Under the pieces are notes generated by a model. That model was not told the origin of the DNA and ran no database searches. It saw only the letters and a program-made list of their open reading frames with translations. The position numbers were made by a program, and so were the translations under genes. From CBDFKB01 sp965248715 (GTDB lineage: Bacteria; Pseudomonadota; Alphaproteobacteria; Rhizobiales; Rhizobiaceae), in NCBI GenBank assembly GCA_965248715.1, contig CBDFKB010000008.1, forward strand, positions 992,001 through 1,056,000: a stretch of DNA of 64,000 bases. The letters run 5' to 3'. Position 1 is the stretch's first letter. The number at the start of each line of letters is the position of its first letter. Positions 44,684-52,871 of this stretch are shown here, piece after piece.

Positions 44684-44788
44684 TCGGCAGAACGCAAGCG
44701 AAAAAGACGTTTCCAAATCTTTTGACATGGCAATCCGGCCTTTGGCCGCAGAGCGCCCAGTTCGATCACAAATGCACCACTTCATGTG

Positions 44789-44824
44789 CAAACCGGCACT
44801 ACAACCATAATTGTCCACAGACCC
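44789..44824. mobile_element. Solitary end of the IS427-type MITE
   Basis: A 36-bp segment (ACTACAACCATAATTGTCCA, then CAGACCC) is the terminal inverted repeat of the MITE family seen at 6444-6809. It ends at the C of a CTAG that also opens the adjacent R2 element. The rest of the element is absent. Confidence 0.75.
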
Positions 44825-44930
44825 TAGCGCTTGTCACGAAGCGTTGGGTTTGCTTCGTCGCGCTATCTGTTTGTTTTGTTGCGTATTCTTATCCGAAAAC
44901 CGCTACACACTTTTCGGGAATACGCTCTAA
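44824..44930 (-). repeat. R2 element (Y2 type)
   Basis: A 107-bp unit from CTAG (44824-44827) to CTAA (44927-44930), with X hairpin, linker and the GCGTATTC / GAATACGC hairpin of the Y2 type. On the minus strand its TTAG edge contains the TAG stop of the GGDEF-EAL gene. Confidence 0.9.
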
Positions 44931-46909
44931 TTACTGCCGCCGGTGTGGGCAATTTTGTAATCGGCATTATCCGCGTCCTCGCCAAGGAAATTGGCAATTT
45001 CGCCAGCCAACATCGGCACTGAATACAGATGCCCCTGGCCATAATGACAGCCGGCATTGATGGCTTCTTGGTGTTGGTCAGCGTTCTCAATGCCTTCCTG
45101 GATTACCGGGATGCCCAACCCGGAACTCAAGCCAACAATTGCCTTTTGGATTTGGCGCTTGCCGTTGGCCATTCCGGTGCTTGGAACAAACCTGCCATCA
45201 ATCTTCAATTTGTCCACGGAAATTTGGTCAAGATAATCGAAACTGCCGAATCCGATGCCGAAATTATCAAGCGCGACTTGAATATTGGCATCACTGAGGT
45301 CGCAAATGGTCTTGCGTGCCACCGTGAAATTCGACATCAGCGCCGATTCGGTAATTTCGATTTGCAAACGGCTCGGTAATAATTGGTACTTGCTCAAAGT
45401 AGAGATGATCGACAGGCCGAGTCTTGGATTTGCCAGATATACCGCCGAGATATTGAACGAAAGGCCAATTTCGCTAGGCCAACTGGCGAGGTTTTTGACC
45501 GCCTTATTGAACAATAGGTCGGTTAATTCGATAATCAGTCCGGTCTGTTCGGCTACAGCAATGAATTTGTCCGGCGCAACCTCCCCGTGGGTTGGGTCAA
45601 ACCAGCGTGCCAGTGCTTCAAATGCAACTACCCGCCCGCTGGAAAGCTCGACGATCGGCAGATAGTTCAATTCGATGGAATCAGTAGCTATCGCCTGGCG
45701 CAAAGCCTGTTCGATTGCCGAATTCTCTTTGGTTTCGCGGTGATTGACCGGATCATAGATTTCAACGTCATGGCTGTTGGATTTTTTGGCCCGGTAGAGT
45801 GCCTTGTCCGCATTGTCCAATAGGACTTCCGGGTTGTCGCCGCTATCGGGACAAATCGCGAAGCCCAAAGAGCTAGATAACATCGCCGTGCTTGATCCTA
45901 AATCATAAGGCTGGCGCAAGGCTTCGGCAATTTTAAAGCCCAAATCCATGACATCTTGGTCATTTTTCATATCGGTGATGATGAGGCCAAATTCGTCGCC
46001 ACCCACTCGGCTAGCCAGTCCGCGATCGCCCAAAACCTCGGTTACCCGTTTGCCTACCTCAATCAAGACCGCGTCTCCGCAGGCATGGCCATACACGTCG
46101 TTGACCGGTTTAAAGCCATCCAGGTCAATAATGCCGGCCGCAAATCGGTTGCCATCCTGCCTGGTTTCAAATTGTTTTTTCAATGTATTAAATATGGCAC
46201 GGCGGTTGGGTAACCCGGTCAGAGGATCGGTTAAGGCCAAATGCTCCATCTGCTTTTGAACCGCTTCGGTTTGCTCGATTTGTTCTTTTAGTTCAATTTT
46301 TCTAATTTCGCCTTTCAAGAACGACTGGTAATGCTGCTTAAGCAAACGAAGAAATATCAGATAAAAGGTGGAAAATAGTCCAGGCAATATCCAAAACAAC
46401 GGCTCTCCGGATAAGATAACACCGTAGCAAAAAGGTCCAGCCGATAGAACAATAAATCCGATTTGGGCCCGGGGCAGATAAGCAAGCCCAACCGCCATGG
46501 TCGCCGCGCATGTCCATAAAAAGCACACCATCAAAACGATTTGCAGCATGTTGCCATAGGGCAAGATTGCGACCGACCAGCAGCCGACGAGGATGGTATA
46601 AGCCCAAGCCAAAATAGTGGATTTGCTGAATTCTTTAGATATGTCGATAGCAGACATGTCTTCGTTCTTGGTTCTACTTTTCCAATAGAACAATCTTCTT
46701 ACAATTATTAGCGAAAAAATCGCTGGAATGATTGCAACTAAAAACAATGGCGCTGATCCCCAATACGCGATTACCACCATTGCAATATTAGCCAACACGC
46801 ATAGATAAATAGTTGGCAATTGGTTTTTGATAACTGCAAATTGCGCTCTTAGTACTCCTTCTGGAACTGATATTTCCGGGAATATATATTGATAAATAGT
46901 ATTTTTCAT
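44927..46909 (-). CDS. Membrane GGDEF-EAL protein (cyclic-di-GMP turnover)
   Basis: The 660-residue protein has about six membrane segments in residues 30-190 and a helical linker. A GGDEF domain (about 225-385) has intact GGDEF at 303-307. An EAL domain (about 400-650) has EAL at 431-433. The GGDEF active site suggests diguanylate cyclase activity, with no RxxD inhibitory site nine residues upstream. The EAL half has ITES and KLKID, but the metal-binding pair normally DDFG reads DNFG (548-551) and QPIV reads LPIV, so phosphodiesterase activity may be weak. Start ATG 46909 follows GATAGGT. The stop lies in a repeat boundary. No known signal-input domain recognised. Confidence 0.93.
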   Translation of the reverse strand: MKNTIYQYIFPEISVPEGVLRAQFAVIKNQLPTIYLCVLANIAMVVIAYWGSAPLFLVAIIPAIFSLIIVRRLFYWKSRTKNEDMSAIDISKEFSKSTILAWAYTILVGCWSVAILPYGNMLQIVLMVCFLWTCAATMAVGLAYLPRAQIGFIVLSAGPFCYGVILSGEPLFWILPGLFSTFYLIFLRLLKQHYQSFLKGEIRKIELKEQIEQTEAVQKQMEHLALTDPLTGLPNRRAIFNTLKKQFETRQDGNRFAAGIIDLDGFKPVNDVYGHACGDAVLIEVGKRVTEVLGDRGLASRVGGDEFGLIITDMKNDQDVMDLGFKIAEALRQPYDLGSSTAMLSSSLGFAICPDSGDNPEVLLDNADKALYRAKKSNSHDVEIYDPVNHRETKENSAIEQALRQAIATDSIELNYLPIVELSSGRVVAFEALARWFDPTHGEVAPDKFIAVAEQTGLIIELTDLLFNKAVKNLASWPSEIGLSFNISAVYLANPRLGLSIISTLSKYQLLPSRLQIEITESALMSNFTVARKTICDLSDANIQVALDNFGIGFGSFDYLDQISVDKLKIDGRFVPSTGMANGKRQIQKAIVGLSSGLGIPVIQEGIENADQHQEAINAGCHYGQGHLYSVPMLAGEIANFLGEDADNADYKIAHTGGSN

Positions 46910-47057
46910 ACCTATCAAAACTCAATTAAAGCTGTTTATGTTTTTGGAAACAGGAGTTAAATCTTGTTACCATTAAGTATACATCGGTTTTTCTTAGAAA
47001 TAATGAATCGGCATGGTCAATTAATGGTGAAGCTAATGCCCACACAATTTTACAGTT

Positions 47058-47200
47058 GAGTACCTCTAAAAACCCTCGATTTTGTTGGGCTGGGTGTGAT
47101 TTTGAAGTTTGGAGTACCGGATAATGTGTTGAAATATTTGCGGAACGCAAAAACGAAAAATTGCTCCCAGGACCCAAAAGAAGGGTTTTTAGAGGTGCTC
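47058..47200 (-). mobile_element. 143-bp MITE, copy 3
   Basis: Exactly 143 bp, with ends GAGTACCTCTAAAAACCCT and AGGGTTTTTAGAGGTGCTC differing from perfect inverted repeats by one base. It is flanked by the 4-bp duplication AGTT (47054-47057 and 47201-47204). It lies between the start of the GGDEF-EAL gene and the 3' end of the Rid gene. Strand is given relative to the copy at 28551. The remaining bases of the 46910-47231 gap hold the GGDEF-EAL promoter region with nothing else recognised. Confidence 0.92.
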
Positions 47201-47231
47201 AGTTGGGTGGGACCAGGGTTATTATTCCTGC

Positions 47232-47645
47232 TCAATCGGGAATAACCGCGGTGGCCTCGATCTCGACCAGCCATTCCGGTCGTGCTAGGGCCGGCACAAC
47301 CAGGCCGGTGGAACAAGGGAACACCCCTTTCAACCATCGACCAATTTCACAATAGACTGGCTCACGATAACGGATGTCGGTGACATAAACCACGATGCGG
47401 CAGATGTGCTCCATTGATCCGCCGGCTTGATCCAGCAAATTCTTGATATTACGCATCGCCAGGTCGGCCTGGCGGGCCGGGTCGCCAACATGAAGCGATA
47501 GGCCGGTTTCAAGATCTTGCGAGACCTGGCCGCGCAAGAACACGGTGGCACCGCGTGCCACCACCGCCTGGCATAAATCATTGTCCAGGTTTTGTTCGGG
47601 ATAGGTATCCTTGGTGTTGAACGGGCGGATGCGAATGTGTTGCAT
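47232..47645 (-). CDS. Rid family protein (YjgF/YER057c/UK114)
   Basis: The 137-residue small trimeric-type protein has core motifs LRGQVSQDLETG, AMRNIKNLLDQAGGSMEHI and VVYVTDIRYREPVY, ending WLVEIEATAVIP. RidA proteins hydrolyse reactive enamine/imine intermediates made by PLP enzymes. The catalytic Arg (about R105 in RidA) is not obvious here (PCSTGLVVP), so it may belong to a Rid subgroup without that activity. ATG at 47645 has GGAG upstream. It follows a PLP decarboxylase by 78 bp on the same strand, which fits a detoxifying partner. Confidence 0.9.
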   Translation of the reverse strand: MQHIRIRPFNTKDTYPEQNLDNDLCQAVVARGATVFLRGQVSQDLETGLSLHVGDPARQADLAMRNIKNLLDQAGGSMEHICRIVVYVTDIRYREPVYCEIGRWLKGVFPCSTGLVVPALARPEWLVEIEATAVIPD

Positions 47646-47723
47646 GGCTGGGACTCCCAATTTGCCGCTATGTTGTGCCGCTTGCCGATCGATCTTGCTT
47701 GGCTCGAGGTTCACATCTGGCCC

Positions 47724-49133
47724 CTACTGTTGGCGCGCCAGGCGCAAGATCGTGTCAAAGGCCAGGTCCACGTCTTCTTTGCGGGCGTCGAATTGTCCGA
47801 CCTGAAACCGGATTGCGATCCGCGCGTCGACGCTGGTCTGGGTCAAATAGATGGTGCCGTCATCATTGATAGCCTCGACCAACGCTTGGTTGTGGGCGTC
47901 AATATCGCTAGCGCCTTCGCTCACATGGCGAAATGTAAACAGCGCCAAGAACGGTTCAGTGACGATTTCGAAATCGTCTTCCGCACGCAGCCGCTCGCAC
48001 AATTGGCGGGACCAACCTACATGGTTGCGGATCATGGCTTGAAGCCCGTTCAGACCGTAGGCACGCAGCAGAAACCAAACCTTGAGCGCCCTAAACCGGC
48101 GACCTAGCGGGATCGACCATTCCGAATAGTTGATCAGCCCGTCCTTGCCATGGGTTCTTAGATATTCTGGCTGGATCGCAAGGGTTTTGATCACGTTCTT
48201 GGGCTCGGCCAGAAATTGGATCGAACAATCAAACGGCACACCGAGCCATTTGTGCGGGTTAAACACGATGCTATCGGCGGCTTCGACACCGTGCCACAGA
48301 GTACGAAACTCGGGGCAGATCATGGCTGAACCGGCCCACGCGGCGTCAACATGCACGTAAAGTCCGTGTCGATGGGCGACGGTGATGTTTTCACGCTGGT
48401 CGTCGCAACCGCCGGTGCTGGTGCCGCCGACACAGGTAATAACGCCGGCTGGCAAATAGCCGTTGGCCCGGTCGTGTGTAATCGCTGCGTCGAGCGCCGC
48501 CGCGTCCATGCCCCTATTTGCCCCAGTGACCGGAATGCGGACCAGGTTCTGCTCGCCGATACCGGCGATCCATATTGCCCGGTCTATTGATGTGTGCACT
48601 TCGTTCGATGCATAAATGCGGATCGGCGGCTGGGCCGACAGCCCGCTACGATTTCCTTGCCAATCGAGGGCTATTTCGCGCATGGCTAGCACAGCGACCA
48701 ATGTGGCAGATGAGGCAGAATCTTGAATGACGCCGGAAAACCGTTCCGGCAGCCCCAGTGCTTGGCGCAACCAGTCGATGACCGTGGTTTCCAGCTCGGT
48801 CGCTGCCGGCGAGGTCTGCCATAGCATGCACTGTGCCGACATCGCCGCGACAAGGTTTTCAGCGATGATGGCAGCGGGCGCGGCGTTGGATGAAAAATAG
48901 GCGAAAAACCGTGGATGCTGCCAATGGGTCATGCCGGGCACAATGATTTTTTTGAAATCAGAGAAAATCGCCTCTAATTTTTCCGAATCATTGGGTGGCG
49001 ACGCCGCGAGCTTGCTAGCGATGGCGCCGGGCGCTATTTTTGACCGCACCGCAAGGTCGCGGATGCGTTGCCGATAATCGGCGTTCCAATCAGCAGTTTT
49101 GTGCAGCCAATCGCGGAAAATGCTATTTTTCAA
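47724..49133 (-). CDS. Group II PLP-dependent decarboxylase (aromatic-L-amino-acid decarboxylase family)
   Basis: The 469-residue enzyme has the group II decarboxylase fold. It starts with MTHWQHPRFFAYFSSNAAPA, has the cofactor-stacking His region YASNEVHTSIDRA, Asp in YVHVDAAWAGSA, and the Schiff-base Lys in VFNPHKWLGVPFDCS. Relatives decarboxylate DOPA, tryptophan, tyrosine or phenylacetaldehyde precursors. The start is a TTG at 49133 with AGAGG upstream. Substrate specificity cannot be read directly. Probably co-transcribed with the downstream Rid gene. Confidence 0.92.
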   Translation of the reverse strand: MKNSIFRDWLHKTADWNADYRQRIRDLAVRSKIAPGAIASKLAASPPNDSEKLEAIFSDFKKIIVPGMTHWQHPRFFAYFSSNAAPAAIIAENLVAAMSAQCMLWQTSPAATELETTVIDWLRQALGLPERFSGVIQDSASSATLVAVLAMREIALDWQGNRSGLSAQPPIRIYASNEVHTSIDRAIWIAGIGEQNLVRIPVTGANRGMDAAALDAAITHDRANGYLPAGVITCVGGTSTGGCDDQRENITVAHRHGLYVHVDAAWAGSAMICPEFRTLWHGVEAADSIVFNPHKWLGVPFDCSIQFLAEPKNVIKTLAIQPEYLRTHGKDGLINYSEWSIPLGRRFRALKVWFLLRAYGLNGLQAMIRNHVGWSRQLCERLRAEDDFEIVTEPFLALFTFRHVSEGASDIDAHNQALVEAINDDGTIYLTQTSVDARIAIRFQVGQFDARKEDVDLAFDTILRLARQQ

Positions 49134-49741
49134 GGCGCTGACCTCTAATCGGCTGAATTCAATTCTAGGCTACAAAGCCTGTCGGCGAAACGGTACCAGC
49201 CAATTTCCAAAATGTCAGCAAAGGGAGCCCATCCGGTCGCGATTGATAATTTTTTCGACCACTTTTTGCCCCACAGCTTCTTAGTACAACGTACGACTAA
49301 GAAAAACAAAAAAAGAATCAAAAGCTTAGATGCAAAAAATACTGCAAAGCTATGATATGCAACTATGACTTGTCTTTATGAGATAAAATGGTATTAAGGA
49401 AACGCAAGGGCTGCGTCGTGGCACCCCAACACATTCCGCCCAAACTACGGCGTGTGCCCTTGCAACTCAAAATTATATTCAAGCGACTTTTGCGCTAAGT
49501 TATCCAGCGTTGATTTTACGCGCGCGCATTGGCTTTGTTGACTATATTTCTTGCCTAAACAAACGCTTCATTGTGGGTCTGCAAAGGCCGCTGGGCTGCC
49601 ATCTTCGCGTAAAAGGTTACATGCCGAAGAAATCAGCAAGTTTATTTGAACCGAGCTGCCATGATGGCCCTATAGACTGGATTCTTGGCCGGTCGAGGAC
49701 GACAATCTTGCAAACTTACATTTTTGCCCTGCTGGGGCCGG
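49134..49741. other. 608-bp gap without a recognised gene
   Basis: The region is less GC-rich than its surroundings and contains no convincing coding frame. The only structure seen is an inverted repeat TTCTTAGT...ACTAAGAA (49278-49285 and 49296-49303). The 5' part should contain the promoter of the PLP decarboxylase. No tRNA or known RNA was recognised. Confidence 0.5.
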
Positions 49742-50287
49742 CTACTGCTTCACCACCACCTTGGCGCCAACCCGGACCCGGGAAAAAAGGTCCTTGATGT
49801 CCTTGTTGTGCATGCGGATGCAGCCATAAGAGACAAAACGACCGATCGAACCGGGTTTGTTGGTGCCGTGGATGGCATATTGACCGGCATATTGACCGGA
49901 ACCGGACAAAACCAGCGCCGCGGCGCCCATCGGGTTCTTTGGCGAGCCGCCGGGAATGACCTTGGCGATGTTGGGACTGTCGCGAAGGATTTGCGCGGTC
50001 GGGCTCCACGCCGGTTTAAGCCGCTTGCTGCGGATGCGCCGTTCGCCGCGCCACTGTTTACCGGATCGGCCGACACCAACTGGATAACGGACGGCCTTGC
50101 CGTTGCCGAGGCCAACATATAGCCGCCGCTCAGAGGTTTTGACCACAATCGTTCCTTTGGAGATGCCCTGGTATTTCACCACCGCGCGTGCGTTCGCCGC
50201 CTGGGTTGTAAGAACGCTTAAAGCCAGACAAGCGGCGACAACGCCAAGGAAATTGAATAATCGCACAACACGCTCCCGAAATTCCAT
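49742..50287 (-). CDS. L,D-transpeptidase (short, YkuD domain only)
   Basis: The 181-residue secreted protein has a signal peptide (about residues 1-33, ending ANAR). Its single YkuD domain has His140 in YAIHGTNKPGSIGR and Cys156 in VSYGCIRMHN, the HX(n)SxGCxR(M) catalytic signature. It would form 3-3 peptidoglycan cross-links or anchor lipoproteins. Unlike the protein at 28859 it lacks a peptidoglycan-binding domain. It stands alone on the minus strand. Together the window has two L,D-transpeptidases. Confidence 0.95.
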   Translation of the reverse strand: MEFRERVVRLFNFLGVVAACLALSVLTTQAANARAVVKYQGISKGTIVVKTSERRLYVGLGNGKAVRYPVGVGRSGKQWRGERRIRSKRLKPAWSPTAQILRDSPNIAKVIPGGSPKNPMGAAALVLSGSGQYAGQYAIHGTNKPGSIGRFVSYGCIRMHNKDIKDLFSRVRVGAKVVVKQ

Positions 50288-50622
50288 ATGACTGGCGGAT
50301 CATAACACGAATTGCCACCGGTTGGCGCCAGCAAAACCAAATTATCCCTAACGCAGAAAATACCAGAGGAGCAGGATATTGAGCCATCGGATAGGACAAT
50401 ACTTAGGTACGCTTGGTACAACGCAATGCGATCGGCAAGAGCCGGTTGATTTCGTAGATAAGTAGAATGTTCATGTTGTCCGGAAATAATTGATTTTAAG
50501 TGTTGCAAATTTGCACTAGAGAGAATCAAATAATTCAGAAAAACTGTAGTTGGAAAACTATGTCGACTGGTTTCCATATTAGTGTTGCGTACTCACTACC
50601 CCCCTTAACTGTGAGGTACCTC
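50288..50622. other. 335-bp intergenic region between divergent genes
   Basis: AT-richer sequence between the L,D-transpeptidase and a small lipoprotein. It must contain both promoters, and GAGGTACCTC just before 50623 is palindromic and includes the ribosome-binding site of the lipoprotein. No gene or RNA recognised. Confidence 0.45.
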
Positions 50623-50739
50623 ATGAAAAATGTTCTAGTAGCGGCAATAGTCGTTATCACCGCGCTTTCCCTTTCGGCGTGCGGGACCATCGGTAAAGGC
50701 AAGGGCAAAGCCCCGCCACCGATTGTTACCAACGGCTGA
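50623..50739 (+). CDS. Very small lipoprotein (38 residues)
   Basis: The protein begins MKNVLVAAIVVITALSLSAC, a short signal with a lipobox LSAC. The mature part is about 19 residues, GTIGKGKGKAPPPIVTNG after the lipidated Cys. Size and composition recall entericidin-like or other envelope mini-lipoproteins, but no family can be assigned. GAGG precedes the ATG and a strong G/C hairpin terminator follows at 50756, so it is likely a separately transcribed small gene. Confidence 0.7.
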   Translation: MKNVLVAAIVVITALSLSACGTIGKGKGKAPPPIVTNG

Positions 50740-50755
50740 TCGGCCTTTGCAATTA

Positions 50756-50784
50756 GGGGGGGCAGGTTGCCCCCCTTTAATTTA
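50756..50784 (+). terminator. Rho-independent terminator of the small lipoprotein gene
   Basis: GGGGGGG (50756-50762) can pair with CCCCCC (50770-50775) around a short loop, followed by TTTAATTT. It lies 17 bp after the stop codon at 50739. Confidence 0.75.
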
Positions 50785-50844
50785 AAATTCCAGATTTCCC
50801 GATTCGGCAATCGGTTTGGCCAATAGGCCAGCAAGGGGTTCTAG

Positions 50845-51519
50845 ATGAATTGGCGTGGACGCACGCAAATTGCCATTGCTGTGCTTGGCGCGCTAGCGCT
50901 TGGCGGTTGCAACTCGACAATCGAGACCTATGATTCAACCTTTACCGCTGGTCTGGCGAGTTCCAGCGCGGCAATGACGGCATTCGGGGCCGAACCCCGG
51001 ACTTCGAACCGCGCGCTGAAGCGGTTGAAGTCCCCATCCAAGAGCCGAAAGACCCATTTCATCGAATTTCGGGCCCGTAGTGCGCTTAGTTACGGACATG
51101 CCTCGGTGGTCTTCGGCGAGCTCAATCGCAAAGGTAAATTGCCGATCGACAAAAAGGGCGTGCTGATGCCAGACGGAATCGAGATTTCCGGCCTACACCC
51201 AGCGACCCAAAGTTCGGTTCCGTGGTCGGTCGGCCATTTGGTGCCGGTGCCGGCTGAAACCGGGCCCAGTGATGGTGATTTCGAAGAAGCGTATGTCACC
51301 GCCCGTTATCGGGTTGATTTGACCAAACAGGAATTCCGTGAAGTGGTGGCGATCGTCCACCAGCACAAGGAAACCAACAAGCTCTGGTACGCGCCGTTAA
51401 CGGCAGCAAACTGCCTGGGCTATATCGGTGGCATCGCCAAGGACATGGGCTTAAAAGTACCCTTGCTGCCGCACTTTCCCAAAGAATATGTCGAGAATTT
51501 AGCGGAGCTGAACGGCTAG
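50845..51519 (+). CDS. Lipoprotein with a possible circularly permuted NlpC/P60-type domain
   Basis: The 224-residue protein has a signal with lipobox LALGGC (Cys22) and a Ser/Lys/Arg-rich linker to about residue 70. The globular part contains LSYGHASVVFGEL and, near the C-terminus, LTAANCLGYIGGIAKDMGL. A conserved His preceding a conserved Cys at a helix start is the order seen in permuted NlpC/P60 (YiiX/LRAT-like) papain folds, so a hydrolase or acyltransferase of the envelope is possible; this is a weak structural inference. Otherwise an alphaproteobacterial lipoprotein of unknown function. Its TAG stop is the CTAG start of an R2 repeat. Confidence 0.75.
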   Translation: MNWRGRTQIAIAVLGALALGGCNSTIETYDSTFTAGLASSSAAMTAFGAEPRTSNRALKRLKSPSKSRKTHFIEFRARSALSYGHASVVFGELNRKGKLPIDKKGVLMPDGIEISGLHPATQSSVPWSVGHLVPVPAETGPSDGDFEEAYVTARYRVDLTKQEFREVVAIVHQHKETNKLWYAPLTAANCLGYIGGIAKDMGLKVPLLPHFPKEYVENLAELNG

Positions 51520-51590
51520 CGCTTGTAACGAAGCGTTGGAATTGCTTCGTCGCGCTATCTGATTGTTTATGCGTGTCATTTTTCCCAAAA
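51516..51590 (-). repeat. Partial R2 element (Y1 type)
   Basis: It starts at the CTAG that contains the lipoprotein stop codon, has the full X hairpin and linker and about half of the first hairpin (to CCCAAAA), then diverges. The missing distal arm shows it is truncated. Confidence 0.85.
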
Positions 51591-51651
51591 CTGCTTCACG
51601 AAGAGATTAATACTGTTACCAATAGCATTAAACGATGCCACATGCTTCCGC

Positions 51652-52251
51652 TTATTCAACAATAATCACTTGACCGGTGAGCGCACCTTCAATGCTTTTG
51701 GTGAAAGCGCGTCCAACCCGTTTAGACGATACCATCTCGTGGCCCGGGAAATAACTTCCGTATCGAGGCTGGGATACTTCAAGAAGACCGGGGCTAACCA
51801 CATTGACCCGCAATCCGCGCGGCATTTCGATCGCCGCACCTTTCACAAAACCGGCCAATGCTCCATTTGCCGTGGCAGCTCCTGTGGCATATTGCACCGG
51901 GTCACGATCAAGAACGCCGCTGGTCAAGGTAAATGAACCACCATTGTTGACATACTCCATGCCGACCAGAACCACATTGACTTGACCCATAACCTTGTCT
52001 TTTAGTCCGAGCATAAATTGCTCTTCGGTAAAGTCTGTCAGAGCGCTAAAATGCACATTGCCTGCTGTCGAAACCACAGCATCGACCTTTCCTGTTTTGC
52101 GGTACATTTCCGCAACCGATGCTCGATCAGCAATATCAGCATGGATATCACCACTGCTACGGCCAACTTTTATGAGGTCGTGCCGGTCAGATAGTTCAGC
52201 ACATACCGCACGTCCAATGTCGCCCCCTGCTCCAATAACAATGATCTTCAA
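51652..52251 (-). CDS. Short-chain dehydrogenase/reductase, atypical small type
   Basis: The 199-residue protein has the nucleotide-binding motif IGAGGDIGRAV and the ST-AGN region VVSTAGNVHF. The catalytic Ser region is SFTLTSGVL. The usual YxxxK is replaced: QYATGAATANGAL has Tyr but no Lys four residues on. This matches a recognised subgroup of short SDRs (about 200 residues) that lack the classical triad. Substrate and direction unknown. Converges toward the lipoprotein gene. Confidence 0.88.
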   Translation of the reverse strand: MKIIVIGAGGDIGRAVCAELSDRHDLIKVGRSSGDIHADIADRASVAEMYRKTGKVDAVVSTAGNVHFSALTDFTEEQFMLGLKDKVMGQVNVVLVGMEYVNNGGSFTLTSGVLDRDPVQYATGAATANGALAGFVKGAAIEMPRGLRVNVVSPGLLEVSQPRYGSYFPGHEMVSSKRVGRAFTKSIEGALTGQVIIVE

Positions 52252-52363
52252 GATGGTTCTCCAATAATTCCGTCGTGCCGGGAATTTTGTCGGCCAGGCA
52301 AGTTTCGATCATACGGAAACCCTTGGTCAAGCAAATTCCGCAAAAAATCTATCGATTTTGCGC

Positions 52364-52469
52364 CTAGAGCGTGTCACCCAAAAGTGGGTACCGGTTTTTG
52401 GGAAAAATGACACGCATAAACAAAAGACAGCGCGACGAAGCTATTCCAACGCTTGGTGACAAGCGCTAG
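52364..52469 (+). repeat. R2 element (Y1 type), complete
   Basis: A 106-bp CTAG-to-CTAG unit with both hairpins. It is followed without a gap by an R1 element sharing the CTAG at 52466-52469. The upstream segment CGCAAAAAATC...GATTTTGCG (52339-52362) is another short hairpin. Confidence 0.9.
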
Positions 52470-52634
52470 CGGTTCGATTCTAACATTTGCGTCCCGTTGC
52501 AACACTTAGGTTTGCAAATGTTGGAATCAAAAGAACCACTAGCAAGATATTGAATCTAGTGGAATTTTTAAATTTGACATTTGACAAACGACGATGCTGC
52601 AAATGGGCACCAAATGTTAAATTCATTCCACTAG
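52466..52634 (+). repeat. R1 element, complete
   Basis: A 169-bp R1 copy chained to the R2 element upstream; the first base after the shared CTAG is C rather than T (CTAGCGGTTC). The remaining 52635-52871 contains the promoter region of the LamG gene, with no recognised motif. Confidence 0.9.
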
Positions 52635-52871
52635 CGAAAATCCCGCCTGGTAAATGAAGTTTTTTCTACGTTCAACGCTGCTATTTACCCAAGTCAGATT
52701 CAGTCCGCCGTCTGATACGCCCAAGTCATTGTTACAATACTAGTAATATCAAAATATAGTTTGCTGTTTGTACGATTGGCCGCTACCTTCGAAAATCTGA
52801 ATCCAGATACATGACAAAATGCATTTCAGATAATTCATTGTTGATGGGCGATCCTAATAGGAGAATACACC

